In this document: piece after piece, positions 8,197-16,568 of the stretch
Numbering within the stretch: position 1 is the stretch's first letter
Layout: each line of letters starts with the position of its first letter
Assembly: GCF_003208215.1 (NCBI RefSeq)
Contig: NZ_QKLW01000010.1
Span: 1-64,000 of the forward strand
DNA from: Marinomonas alcarazii
GTDB lineage: Bacteria; Pseudomonadota; Gammaproteobacteria; Pseudomonadales; Marinomonadaceae
DNA: 64,000 bases
Direction of reading: 5' to 3'
Made by a program: the position numbers and the translations under genes
The notes under the pieces: model-generated
Database searches by the model: none
What the model was told of the DNA's origin: nothing
What the model saw: the letters and a program-made list of their open reading frames with translations, nothing else

Positions 8197-9298
8197 AGGA
8201 ATTCGTCTTACGCTCCAAGTAAACGCCTGTTTCCACGTGATGGGTATAGGGAAACTGATCGAACATCGCATATCGAACAACATTATGGGTACTAGAAAGC
8301 GCTTCTAAATTGGCTTTAAGCGTTTCGGGGTTACAGGAGATATACAGGATAGAATCTATTTTACGAATAAGTTCTACCGTCGCATCATCTAAACCAGCGC
8401 GTGGAGGGTCAACTAACACAACAGAAGGCGATAATTCACTCACACCAGCTTGAAGCAAACTTTTAGGCAATTCAGCATCGCCATTCAAGGCAGCAGACAC
8501 ATCTTCACTGGCCATTTTAACCACTTGAACATTATCCATACCATTAATTGCGATATTCAGCTGTGCTGAGTTTACCGAGACTTTGGATATCTCTGTCGCG
8601 ACCACGCGCTTAAACTGACGAGCCAGAGGGATAGAGAAGTTACCATTACCGCAGTACATCTCTAGCAAGTCACCAGACGCCTCTTTGGTCACATCTAAAG
8701 CCCATTCCAGCATTTTCTCATTAATGCCCGCATTCGGCTGTGTGAAGCTGTTTTCCACTTGTTGGTAGTGAAACTTTTGTCCGCCAACAGTGAGGGTTTC
8801 CATTACAAAGTCACGAGTCAAAATTTGTTTTTTCTTACGGCTTCGACCAATAAAGTGACACGCAGGGAACAACTTGTTGAGCTGCTGAGCGGCAAGATTC
8901 CACTCATCATCAATTGGCTTATGGTAGAGCAAACTGATCAAGGCTTCGCCTGTTGTCGTGGTTAGAAAATCCACTTGGAATAATTTGTAGCGCAAGACTG
9001 GAACGTCACGAACGGCATCCAAAAGCTTTGGCATTAGTTCATTAATAAGGCTCGACGCCGCCAAAAACTGATCGGTGCGAATGGGAGTTCTCGGATCAGC
9101 AGAATCAAACATGGCGTAAAACAAATCATCGCCATCGTGCCAAATCCGAAATTCAGCTCTCATACGATAATGAGAAGATGCACTTTCATAGACCTCCATC
9201 TCAGGCAATGACAATGTTGCCATTAAAGAAGCGAGATCAGACTGCTTTTTTTGCAGCTGTTCTTGGTACATTTCTGGTTGAATTTGATCCGGTCTCAT
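8195..9298 (-). CDS. trmA: tRNA (uracil-54-C5)-methyltransferase
   Basis: Enzyme of 367 residues that makes ribothymidine at position 54 of tRNA using SAM; E. coli TrmA is 366 residues. Seen: the SAM site YCGNGNFSIPLA near 220-232, the VDPPRAGLD motif, the catalytic cysteine in ISCNPETL at about residue 322, and the general-base glutamate in HHVETG at about 356. It lacks the iron-sulfur cysteine cluster of RlmD-type relatives. It is a single gene with its own terminator. Confidence 0.96.
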   Translation of the reverse strand: MRPDQIQPEMYQEQLQKKQSDLASLMATLSLPEMEVYESASSHYRMRAEFRIWHDGDDLFYAMFDSADPRTPIRTDQFLAASSLINELMPKLLDAVRDVPVLRYKLFQVDFLTTTTGEALISLLYHKPIDDEWNLAAQQLNKLFPACHFIGRSRKKKQILTRDFVMETLTVGGQKFHYQQVENSFTQPNAGINEKMLEWALDVTKEASGDLLEMYCGNGNFSIPLARQFKRVVATEISKVSVNSAQLNIAINGMDNVQVVKMASEDVSAALNGDAELPKSLLQAGVSELSPSVVLVDPPRAGLDDATVELIRKIDSILYISCNPETLKANLEALSSTHNVVRYAMFDQFPYTHHVETGVYLERKTNS

Positions 9299-9410
9299 AG
9301 CTGACTCTCTTGGAAGCGGTAAGTACTAATTATCGTAGAGCGCGGCATTATACGAGTTACCGGAATGCAAATCTAATAACACGCGAGAAAATTCAACATT
9401 GATCCACCAA

Positions 9411-10400
9411 CTAATGCAGATACTCTGGCCCTAGCAAAATAGCCAAGGATAAAGTTAATGACAAAACGCCGTCATAATCGTCTTCAGCCTCATGCGTCAT
9501 TTGCGGTTTAATTTGCCCAATTAGCCAATCTTTATAAAGCAACCTTTCGTATTGAACATTATACAAATAGCTGTCCGGTTCGATACTATGTTCCCCAGAT
9601 TGCAGAAAGCTCAATTGGTAGCCTAGGCGATTTTTATCGTTGACACGATGTTGTATAAAAAAGTTTTCTCGCACATAAAATAGCCCTTCTTTATCCAACC
9701 AAGTGGTACCAAAATCCATTCCGAAATTCAGTGTTGGGCTCGTCGCGTAGCCAACACCAATCCCATAACGCGCTCCTACACCTTTAGAGTAATAGGCAAA
9801 CGCCTCTTGCTTTTGCCACCATTCAAACGAACCGATCACCTCACCCTGCTTCAAGCGAAAACGTAAAAAAGGGTCTAAAGGGAAATCCACCTTTACCCCT
9901 GCATCAACATCTAAGCCGATATCTTCTTTGATGTAACGAACCGCAGCGGAAATAGTGGTTTTTAGGGCCGAATTGACCACACTGTCTTGCTGAGAGGATT
10001 CGCCTCGTAGACTTTCTGGGGCTAAAGAGTCACTTTCTGATTCAACCACAAGGCGCAACCGGTCTTGGGTATTTGGTAGTCTTAGTTTGGCACTAAAATC
10101 AAAAAAGCCTGAGCTTTCATCCTTTTCTAAGACGGAACCAAATCGAATCTCCACATAACTATCATTGTACTGCTGACTTTGTTCACCAGACAAAAACGAG
10201 TCTATGTTTGTTGACCAATTACCGATGGTCCTGGACACGGTTTCATGGGAACTAAACCACCACGGAGCCTCATCAGTCTCATCGGACGCCTGCACCTCTA
10301 CTGGCTGAGCCTCCGTTATGCTAGGCGCCTCTTCTGCAGCCTCTAAATAAAAGGGACAGCATGCGACTAAGTAAGCCGCGATGCGACCTTTCGACCTCAT
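9411..10400 (-). CDS. Unrecognised exported, probably outer-membrane, protein
   Basis: I do not recognise this 329-residue protein. It has a short basic N-terminus and hydrophobic stretch (IAAYLVACCPFYLEAA) consistent with a signal peptide, then an acidic linker (about residues 22-45). From about residue 80 it is rich in alternating polar/aromatic segments (YVEIRFGSV, RLRLVVESES, FRLKQGEVIGSFEWW, YQLSFLQSG) that read like beta strands, with an aromatic-rich C-terminal half. A beta-barrel or barrel-like envelope protein is the best reading. It starts 3 bp after the mtnN stop and is the last gene of the LuxP/LuxQ-like operon, so it probably acts in the same process. Confidence 0.7.
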   Translation of the reverse strand: MRSKGRIAAYLVACCPFYLEAAEEAPSITEAQPVEVQASDETDEAPWWFSSHETVSRTIGNWSTNIDSFLSGEQSQQYNDSYVEIRFGSVLEKDESSGFFDFSAKLRLPNTQDRLRLVVESESDSLAPESLRGESSQQDSVVNSALKTTISAAVRYIKEDIGLDVDAGVKVDFPLDPFLRFRLKQGEVIGSFEWWQKQEAFAYYSKGVGARYGIGVGYATSPTLNFGMDFGTTWLDKEGLFYVRENFFIQHRVNDKNRLGYQLSFLQSGEHSIEPDSYLYNVQYERLLYKDWLIGQIKPQMTHEAEDDYDGVLSLTLSLAILLGPEYLH

Positions 10401-10403
10401 GTA

Positions 10404-11099
10404 TTAAGCGCCTTTCAGCATTTGCTGAATCATCAAAGAAGAATTCTCAGCGGCTACCTTTAGATACTCTTCAAAACTCTTAGGTGATTCTTTGCCTGCG
10501 ATATCAGATAAAGAGCGGACAACCACAAACGGCGTTCCAAATTTGAAGCACACTTGTGCAACAGCCGCCGCTTCCATTTCAACTGCAACAAGGTCAGGAA
10601 ATGTTGTGCGCACAGCTTCAACACGGACAGGATCGTTCATGAAACTATCACCAGTGCCGATCAAACCTACTTTCGCTTGCACCTGAGTCACAGCTTGCAA
10701 CGCATTTTTCGCCTTGTTCATTAAAGCAACATCAGCAGGATAAGTCGCTGGCATATTAGGAACTTGGCCCATCACATAACCAAAGGCTGTCACATCCACA
10801 TCATGATGAACAACCTGATCAGAAATCACCACATCACCAACCTGTAGCTCAGGATCAAACCCTCCTGCAGAGCCAATGTTTATGACATATTCAGGGTTGA
10901 ATTCAGACAATAGCAAGGTAGTTGACACGGCCGCGTTTACTTTCCCAATACCCGATTTCAGCAAAACAACGTCTTTACCTTCAAAATGACCAATAAAAAA
11001 ATCACATCCAGCAATAGACTGCTCACGAACGTCTGTCATCCAAGCTTTGATAACAGCTACTTCTTCATCCATGGCGCCGATTAATCCAATTACGCTCAT
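10404..11099 (-). CDS. mtnN: 5'-methylthioadenosine/S-adenosylhomocysteine nucleosidase
   Basis: Cytoplasmic hydrolase of 231 residues that removes adenine from MTA and SAH, by-products of polyamine synthesis and methylation; the SAH product feeds LuxS in organisms that make AI-2. Seen: the N-terminal IGAMDEEV with catalytic Glu near residue 13, the core KSGIGKVNAA and GSAGG, the VEMEAAAV segment with the ribose-binding Glu, and SDIAG with the catalytic Asp near 198. The ATG at 11099 overlaps the stop of the LuxQ-like gene (ATGA). Its place inside an operon with LuxP- and LuxQ-like genes is unusual and links the enzyme to a sensing function. Confidence 0.96.
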   Translation of the reverse strand: MSVIGLIGAMDEEVAVIKAWMTDVREQSIAGCDFFIGHFEGKDVVLLKSGIGKVNAAVSTTLLLSEFNPEYVINIGSAGGFDPELQVGDVVISDQVVHHDVDVTAFGYVMGQVPNMPATYPADVALMNKAKNALQAVTQVQAKVGLIGTGDSFMNDPVRVEAVRTTFPDLVAVEMEAAAVAQVCFKFGTPFVVVRSLSDIAGKESPKSFEEYLKVAAENSSLMIQQMLKGA

Positions 11100-13693
11100 T
11101 CATTACTCCTAGAATTTGTATTGTGTTGCATAACGTCTTGTGTAAAAAACCGTATTTGCTCACCAGAGTTAGGTGAAACCAAATCAAACAAAATCACATT
11201 ATCCGGCATGTCCGGCCACTTTTGCACAGAATAGAAGCGTACATTAGGAAAAGCAGTTTGTGCGGCCAATATAACAGCCGATGACTGGGGCTCCAATAAC
11301 ACGATAATGGCATTAGGTTGATACGATAACACCAGATCATAATCCGCCAAATCTGACAGCCACTGAGTGGCGATAGTACATTGCTCTAATTCATTATACC
11401 AAATAGCCTTAGTGACCCGGCTTCCGCCCACCATCACCCAACATACTTCCTGTTCATTGTGGTTCGCTATAGAGATCCCATCCTCTTCGCATGCTTTAAG
11501 CAATACCTGATACAAATTGTAATCAAAGAAACAGCCTTGCAAGGTATAAACGCTATCATCAATTTGTGAAGGGGTTTGGCTATTAAGCCAAATGATGGGG
11601 AGGTGGTCCCGCTTATGTTTCAGCTTCAGAGCCAGTGTCATATCGATTTGAGATTGGACGTCTTTATCACAACCAATCAATACCGCGTCAAACTTGGTTA
11701 ATACATTGGACTGAGTGAAAAAGCTGTCAGTCGAAGCGTACTCCTCTACCTTCAAACCAAACCGCTGTAATGCCTCTGTTACAACGCAAGCATAAGGATA
11801 ATCATTGGCTATCCAAGCAATTACTTGGTTTGCTTGTAACGATAAAGCATCCTCGCCAGCCTCGTTAACATCCATCATTATATTTAACTGTAGAGCATTG
11901 TTTTGAAGTGTTTTTTTATGCCCGCCAAGGCTTTCTGACAACATTTTAATCATCCAAAAGAACAGCGGTCGAAAAGCCATGTCGTTCATCGCAATGATCT
12001 CCAGCTCCATATCGCTGTTAAATCGAATACTCAAACGACGCTCGGCCATATCATTCGACATAACCATCATGAGCAAGGTACGCACCAAACCTCGAAAATG
12101 CACGCCAACCGCCACGACTTTGCTACCCGTTTCGACAGAGCAATCAACCAAAGCCCGCGTTGCTTCGATTCCCATCGCTGCCATGACACAATCACTTTCC
12201 TGACGAAAAACATCCCCAAGAGGGAGATAAGATACATCCTGGTCCTGCTGACCAATGCCGTCTAGCACAGACAGCAACAAGGTAATCCAACCTTTCAAAT
12301 GGCTTGACTCTATATGGCTTGGTAATTGTGATAGATAACTTAACTCGTTCAGTATGGCATCCGTATCCACTTTCCTCTCGATCAAAGAAGACAATGGGCT
12401 TAACTGCTCTAGCTGCCAAGTGAGACTAGTTTCTTGAGTAATATCCTTACCTACTAATAACAAGCCACGGTAGTCGCTTTCATTTCTGAATGTATAAGCA
12501 TGCCATTGATATATCCGCCCTAACTCAGTCAATGTTAAGTCAAAGGTAATACCAATATTCCCCTTTAATGCATCCTGAATAGAGCGATGACTGGTAATAG
12601 GCATAAAATCAAAAAGCGTTCGAGCTTTAACTGAATTAGGAAAAATATGACGAGCTTCGACATTCACTAACTCAACTTCAGCCACCTCATTGCAGAAGAT
12701 AACTGCACTGTGTACCGAGTCTGATAGCAACAGGAAACGCTTATCCTTCGCTTCTATCTCAGCCATCAACTGACGACTTTGACGTTGGATCGGCTGTAAC
12801 TCAATATAAGGGATGAGTTCTTCTTCTTGCTTGTACACAACCGTTTCGATCGGTTGAAAAATTAATACCTTCATCTGTCGAACAAGCAAGAAATAGAACA
12901 CCAACAACGCAACGCCCACGGATAGAATCAGTGGCAAAGCATTTGTAAATATTGCCGAGGAGATGGAGTTCGCCTCGATCACATCTAATTGTAAATTGTC
13001 CTGAATAGGTGAAATCAAAGGTAAACTCGAGCGCAATGAATTAGCAGACAAATCCACTCCCGCTTTGTGCTCTTCCAACAAAACACGATTATGCGACACA
13101 TCGTAGATACGAACAGCGCTAACCACAGCACTATCCAACAGTTCATTGGCTAGGGTTAAATTGTCATTTAAGGAAATGAAACCATACAAAAAGCCAGTAC
13201 TATCCTGCTCTTCAGATAACAATTTTGTTTTAAGCACCAATAAGGTTGCGCCATCCTCAGTCTTAACCGACGCCCATCGATTTAGAAGCCCTGCCCCAAT
13301 AACCGTTTTAAAGTCCGCCTTAGTAAATAAACGCGCTCTTGGGTCCATGGAGTAGTTGCCATTTGCCCATTCAATATAGAAAAAATCTAACCCGCCAAAA
13401 AATAATACTTCATGATGACTAAATAATAAGTCCAACTCACGACCAGCAATAGAATCGCTCGAAGAAAGATCTTGTCCTATGAACTTCATCTCGTCTTCAG
13501 CACGCGCCAAATAAGCATTAAAGGCCTGCTCCACCACTTGGTGCTTCAACGCCAAGTTTTTCTGTTTCGCCGCCTGCGTCAAAGTATCAATAAAAAAGAC
13601 ACTTAATAATACGACCACTAAAAAAATAGCGACCATCAGCATTAACGCTTTTTGCCGTAATCGACGCTGTAAACTCACCGTTACTGCCGCCAT
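11096..13693 (-). CDS. LuxQ-like membrane sensor with degenerate kinase and receiver (pseudokinase)
   Basis: Inner-membrane protein of 865 residues laid out like LuxQ hybrid kinases. TM1 is near 16-36, a periplasmic sensor near 37-249, TM2 near 250-272, and a PAS domain near 320-420 ending VGKDITQE. The region aligned to the HisKA domain (about 425-480) has no histidine between residues 399 and 460, so the H-box is missing. The ATPase-like region (about 485-610) lacks clear DxGxG and GxGxG boxes. The receiver-like region (about 620-735) reads AVLIGCD where the phospho-accepting Asp is expected. A further receiver-like segment follows (750-850). It is probably a signalling pseudokinase. Its start overlaps the luxP-like gene by 13 bp and its stop overlaps mtnN. 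Confidence 0.8.
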   Translation of the reverse strand: MAAVTVSLQRRLRQKALMLMVAIFLVVVLLSVFFIDTLTQAAKQKNLALKHQVVEQAFNAYLARAEDEMKFIGQDLSSSDSIAGRELDLLFSHHEVLFFGGLDFFYIEWANGNYSMDPRARLFTKADFKTVIGAGLLNRWASVKTEDGATLLVLKTKLLSEEQDSTGFLYGFISLNDNLTLANELLDSAVVSAVRIYDVSHNRVLLEEHKAGVDLSANSLRSSLPLISPIQDNLQLDVIEANSISSAIFTNALPLILSVGVALLVFYFLLVRQMKVLIFQPIETVVYKQEEELIPYIELQPIQRQSRQLMAEIEAKDKRFLLLSDSVHSAVIFCNEVAEVELVNVEARHIFPNSVKARTLFDFMPITSHRSIQDALKGNIGITFDLTLTELGRIYQWHAYTFRNESDYRGLLLVGKDITQETSLTWQLEQLSPLSSLIERKVDTDAILNELSYLSQLPSHIESSHLKGWITLLLSVLDGIGQQDQDVSYLPLGDVFRQESDCVMAAMGIEATRALVDCSVETGSKVVAVGVHFRGLVRTLLMMVMSNDMAERRLSIRFNSDMELEIIAMNDMAFRPLFFWMIKMLSESLGGHKKTLQNNALQLNIMMDVNEAGEDALSLQANQVIAWIANDYPYACVVTEALQRFGLKVEEYASTDSFFTQSNVLTKFDAVLIGCDKDVQSQIDMTLALKLKHKRDHLPIIWLNSQTPSQIDDSVYTLQGCFFDYNLYQVLLKACEEDGISIANHNEQEVCWVMVGGSRVTKAIWYNELEQCTIATQWLSDLADYDLVLSYQPNAIIVLLEPQSSAVILAAQTAFPNVRFYSVQKWPDMPDNVILFDLVSPNSGEQIRFFTQDVMQHNTNSRSNE

Positions 13694-14784
13694 AAATCCA
13701 CCGAATATTGATAAGCTTGTTGAACCATCAAACGCAAACTCTCAGAGTCTAATTCAGCAGGCATCAATGTTGAATTTGCCACATAGAGAGTAGGCATATT
13801 CTTGCCTTCGAGATCGAGCTTAATCGCCTCAGCGACCGCGATGGATAAATTATCTTTCATAAACAGCACGGTCACTTTTACGTTCCGATTAACTAAATCT
13901 TCAATTCCATTAGGAGACAAGCCCCATGCATTAGTCTGAGTCTTAGAACCAGCAACGCTTTCCTCCAACGCAGCCACAACGCCTTCTGAAATATTTTGAG
14001 AGCAACTAAAAATAAAATCCGTTGGCGTCTCTTTTAAAAACACTTTCGCTGCCTCAAAGGCTTGTTGCTTGTCATCAGCGACAACGCGAATACGGCTAAC
14101 GTGGCGATTGTACTTAAGCATTTCATCTAAAAATAAATCACATCGTGAATGACCAAGATATCCTTCTGGCAACACCAGCGCTGAAATAGTGGTCTCGGGG
14201 GGGAACTGACGGTCAAGGTAACTTGCCAATCTAGTCGTTGCCCTTTTCTGATCAAAACCGATATACATTAGCGGAGAATGATTCATCCAATGCGTTAACG
14301 GTGATGCAAAATCGTACAAAATAACCTTGGTCTTCCCCGCTCGCAAAAAGCGCTCTAAAAAGCGGCGCTGCACAAAACCCAGTTTCGTCATCACAATATA
14401 ATCAGGAGGCGTTGCTGCTATTTTAAGGTACGCTGAGAAGTCCGTTTCATTGTGGTTTCGCCCCAGATAAACATCCAGTCGATAATCAATACCCAATTCA
14501 CGCATGCGTTTTCGGAGCGTCATTTGCAGTGCTTTGTTTTCAATAGCGTCTTCATCGCCAAAAAGAAACAACGCAATACGTATCGCATTTTTTTGCGTTA
14601 TCCGAATCGGGCTAGGAGGAGAATTAATAATGGTTGTAAACTGCTCGGCTAAAGGACCCTGCCTAGGGCTTAGCTGATAATAGTCATGGCTATCCATTAG
14701 GTTTAAAGCCATGTTTGCAGCTTGCACCGTCAGGCAAGTACTCCCAAGAAAGAGAAATACCAAAAAAATACGAAGCCTATGCAT
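13681..14784 (-). CDS. LuxP-like periplasmic binding protein
   Basis: Periplasmic sugar-binding-fold protein of 367 residues with a signal peptide (cleavage likely after VQA, residue 22). It aligns along its length with Vibrio LuxP, as I recall that sequence: LYVGFD/MYIGFD, FSEGYISDVRGD/LPEGYLGHSRCD, NGWGGG/NAWGLS, and AMAEAIKWDLE/AVAEAIKLDLE. Of the AI-2 pocket, the Arg215 and Trp289 equivalents are kept (Arg214, Trp287), but Arg310 is Phe308, Asn159 is Asp158 and Thr266/Asp267 are Gln263/Asn264. I chose ATG 14784 (CAGG site upstream); ATG 14805 is in frame but very close to the predicted transcription start. It is the first gene of the operon with the LuxQ-like protein. Confidence 0.82.
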   Translation of the reverse strand: MHRLRIFLVFLFLGSTCLTVQAANMALNLMDSHDYYQLSPRQGPLAEQFTTIINSPPSPIRITQKNAIRIALFLFGDEDAIENKALQMTLRKRMRELGIDYRLDVYLGRNHNETDFSAYLKIAATPPDYIVMTKLGFVQRRFLERFLRAGKTKVILYDFASPLTHWMNHSPLMYIGFDQKRATTRLASYLDRQFPPETTISALVLPEGYLGHSRCDLFLDEMLKYNRHVSRIRVVADDKQQAFEAAKVFLKETPTDFIFSCSQNISEGVVAALEESVAGSKTQTNAWGLSPNGIEDLVNRNVKVTVLFMKDNLSIAVAEAIKLDLEGKNMPTLYVANSTLMPAELDSESLRLMVQQAYQYSVDLWRQ

Positions 14785-14823
14785 TATCAAACCTGATATA
14801 CCCATCCACAGAAAGAAATATTC

Positions 14824-14851
14824 TATCTAAATTAACGAACTTTCGTGACAA
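14824..14851 (-). promoter_or_regulatory. Candidate promoter of the LuxP/LuxQ-like operon with spacer palindrome
   Basis: On the minus strand a -35 TTGTCA (14851-14846) and a -10 TAGATA (14829-14824) are 16 bp apart. The spacer holds a perfect 12-bp palindrome, ACGAAAGTTCGT (14846-14835), a good position for a repressor or autoregulator. The palindrome is seen; the promoter call and its regulation are inferred. Confidence 0.45.
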
Positions 14852-14941
14852 CAGGAACAAGAAAATACCAGCAGACACCTAAAAAGGTAGAAAGAGTAAT
14901 CGAAAATAGAAATACGATAGGTGAGTACAAATTTCAGACAT

Positions 14942-14972
14942 AAAAAAAGCCGACATAAAGTCAGCTTTTTTT
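14942..14972 (-). terminator. Terminator of tRNA-Leu
   Basis: Stem with one mismatch (GCCGAC/GTCAGC, 14949-14954 with 14960-14965) extended by complementary A- and T-runs. It lies directly after the tRNA 3' end on the minus strand. Confidence 0.8.
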
Positions 14973-14978
14973 AAAATT

Positions 14979-15063
14979 TGGTGCGGAAGGAGAGACTCGA
15001 ACTCTCACGCCGTGAAGCACTGGAACCTAAATCCAGCGTGTCTACCAATTCCACCACTCCCGC
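14979..15063 (-). tRNA. tRNA-Leu (anticodon UAG)
   Basis: An 85-nt class II tRNA with encoded CCA. Acceptor stem GCGGGAG pairs with CTTCCGC (one G-U). The anticodon stem-loop CTGGA-TTTAGGT-TCCAG gives anticodon TAG, reading CUN leucine codons. The D-arm (TGGTAGACACG) and T-arm (GAGAGTTCGAGTCTCTC) are intact, with a long variable arm. It lies downstream of fba on the same strand but has its own promoter and terminator. Confidence 0.97.
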
Positions 15064-15077
15064 AAGGAATGGCGAGC

Positions 15078-15105
15078 ATTATAGGTAATTGAATTTCTCG
15101 GTCAA
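15078..15105 (-). promoter_or_regulatory. Promoter of tRNA-Leu
   Basis: On the minus strand TTGACC (15105-15100) and a perfect TATAAT (15083-15078) are 16 bp apart. The discriminator GCTCGCC is GC-rich, as in stable-RNA promoters under stringent control. Transcription would start about 8 nt before the tRNA. Confidence 0.85.
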
Positions 15106-15203
15106 TAGTTTTTTTTCTTTTTCATGAAAAAAACTAAAAAAATTACTCTTCACCCCACCTACTCGCCATTTTTGATCAAACCTCACTCAATTTAGAGCAA
15201 GAT

Positions 15204-16271
15204 TTAAAAAACTCGACCACTAGAATATTCACCGTGTTCGTAACGTACAGCCATCTCTTCCAGATCCATAGTATGAATACGAGAAGCCTGACCTGCACAA
15301 CCAAACGCTTCATAGCGATCAATACAAACCGCTTTCATCGCTTTAATACTTTCTGTTAAGTATTTACGCGGATCAAAGTTACCTTTGTGCTCAGCTAAGC
15401 TACGACGAATCGCGCCCGTTGCCGCCAAACGCAAATCCGTATCGATATTCACTTTACGAACACCGTAACGAATCGCCTTAACAATCTCTTCTACTGGCAC
15501 ACCATAAGTTTCTGGGATATCACCACCAAACTCATTGATAATAGATAACCAATCTTGAGGAACAGAAGACGAGCCATGCAGTACAATATGCGTATTTGGT
15601 AGTAGTGCGACAATTTTCGCAATACGCTCGATATCAAGAATATCGCCAGTCGGTGGACGCGTAAATTTGTAAGCACCGTGGCTTGTACCAATCGCTACAG
15701 CCAATGCATCAATACCAGTCGCATTAACGAAGTCTACCGCTTCTTGCGGATCCGTCAGCATTTGATCATGAGAAAGAATGCCTTCTGCACCCACGCCATC
15801 TTCTTCACCAGCTTGACCTGTCTCTAGAGAACCCAATACACCCAGTTCACCTTCTACAGACACACCACAGGCATGCGCAAACTCAACCGTGCGACGAGTT
15901 ACATCGACGTTATACTCATAGCTTGCAGGGGTTTTACCATCGGCCATCAAAGAACCGTCCATCATGACAGAAGAAAAGCCAAGCTGGATAGAACGCTGGC
16001 AAATCGCTGGCGATGTGCCGTGGTCTTGGTGCATAACAACAGGAATATGTGGGTAGTCTTCAATCGCAGCCGCAATCAAGTGACGTAAAAAGTGTGAACC
16101 AGCGTATTTGCGAGCACCAGCGGATGCTTGCATGATAACTGGCGAGTTCACTTCATGGGCTGCTTCCATAATTGCCTTAACTTGTTCCATGTTATTCACA
16201 TTGAACGCTGGCAAACCATAGCTGTGTTCCGCTGCATGGTCGAGCAGTTGACGCATACTAATTAAAGGCAT
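15204..16271 (-). CDS. fba: Class II fructose-1,6-bisphosphate aldolase
   Basis: Zinc-dependent aldolase of 355 residues interconverting fructose-1,6-bisphosphate with DHAP and glyceraldehyde-3-phosphate. The N-terminus ([22 protein letters not shown]) and HQDHG metal/catalytic region near 81-86 are those of the Calvin-cycle-type class II subgroup found in pseudomonads. Further ligands are in ELGVLG, HGAYKF and LHGSSS. The ATG at 16271 has AGAGGA upstream. It is the last of the tkt-epd-pgk-fba group but has a 297-bp upstream gap with inverted repeats, so it may have its own promoter. Confidence 0.96.
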   Translation of the reverse strand: MPLISMRQLLDHAAEHSYGLPAFNVNNMEQVKAIMEAAHEVNSPVIMQASAGARKYAGSHFLRHLIAAAIEDYPHIPVVMHQDHGTSPAICQRSIQLGFSSVMMDGSLMADGKTPASYEYNVDVTRRTVEFAHACGVSVEGELGVLGSLETGQAGEEDGVGAEGILSHDQMLTDPQEAVDFVNATGIDALAVAIGTSHGAYKFTRPPTGDILDIERIAKIVALLPNTHIVLHGSSSVPQDWLSIINEFGGDIPETYGVPVEEIVKAIRYGVRKVNIDTDLRLAATGAIRRSLAEHKGNFDPRKYLTESIKAMKAVCIDRYEAFGCAGQASRIHTMDLEEMAVRYEHGEYSSGRVF

Positions 16272-16447
16272 AAAAGGTTTCCTCTGACAATTTGTCTTGT
16301 TTTGTATTTATAACGTTTGGAGTTACGGTGTTTGATAACTCGCATTATTTGTAATCACAGCATTGCTTATCACAAGCTATGTGGCTTACGCCTTATCGTT
16401 ATTGTCATACTTAGCTTACGCTGAGTAGGTCACTCTCTAGTTTTGTT

Positions 16448-16505
16448 TTTCGTTAACACCGCTTTCAGCACAACTCACACTAAGCTTACACCGATGTTAA
16501 CGAAA
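16448..16505. repeat. Perfect 11-bp inverted repeat between pgk and fba
   Basis: TTTCGTTAACA (16448-16458) and its exact complement (16495-16505) are 36 nt apart and each contains GTTAAC. They lie upstream of fba and downstream of pgk. A small hairpin, AGGC/GCCT, follows at about 16508-16520. Several GCTTACGC-like words also recur nearby (about 16382, 16412, 16484). They could be paired operator sites or an RNA stem; nothing known is recognised. Confidence 0.5.
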
Positions 16506-16568
16506 TAGGCTTTACGCCTTTTTTATTACTTATAAATTTTTTAGAACGATCTTTGTCATTCTTTGATA

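Noticed and set aside
9411..10400. Lipobox in the barrel-like protein (VACC)
   Set aside because: The cysteines are followed by PFYLEAA with no typical lipobox -3/-1 residues; a normal signal peptide fits better.
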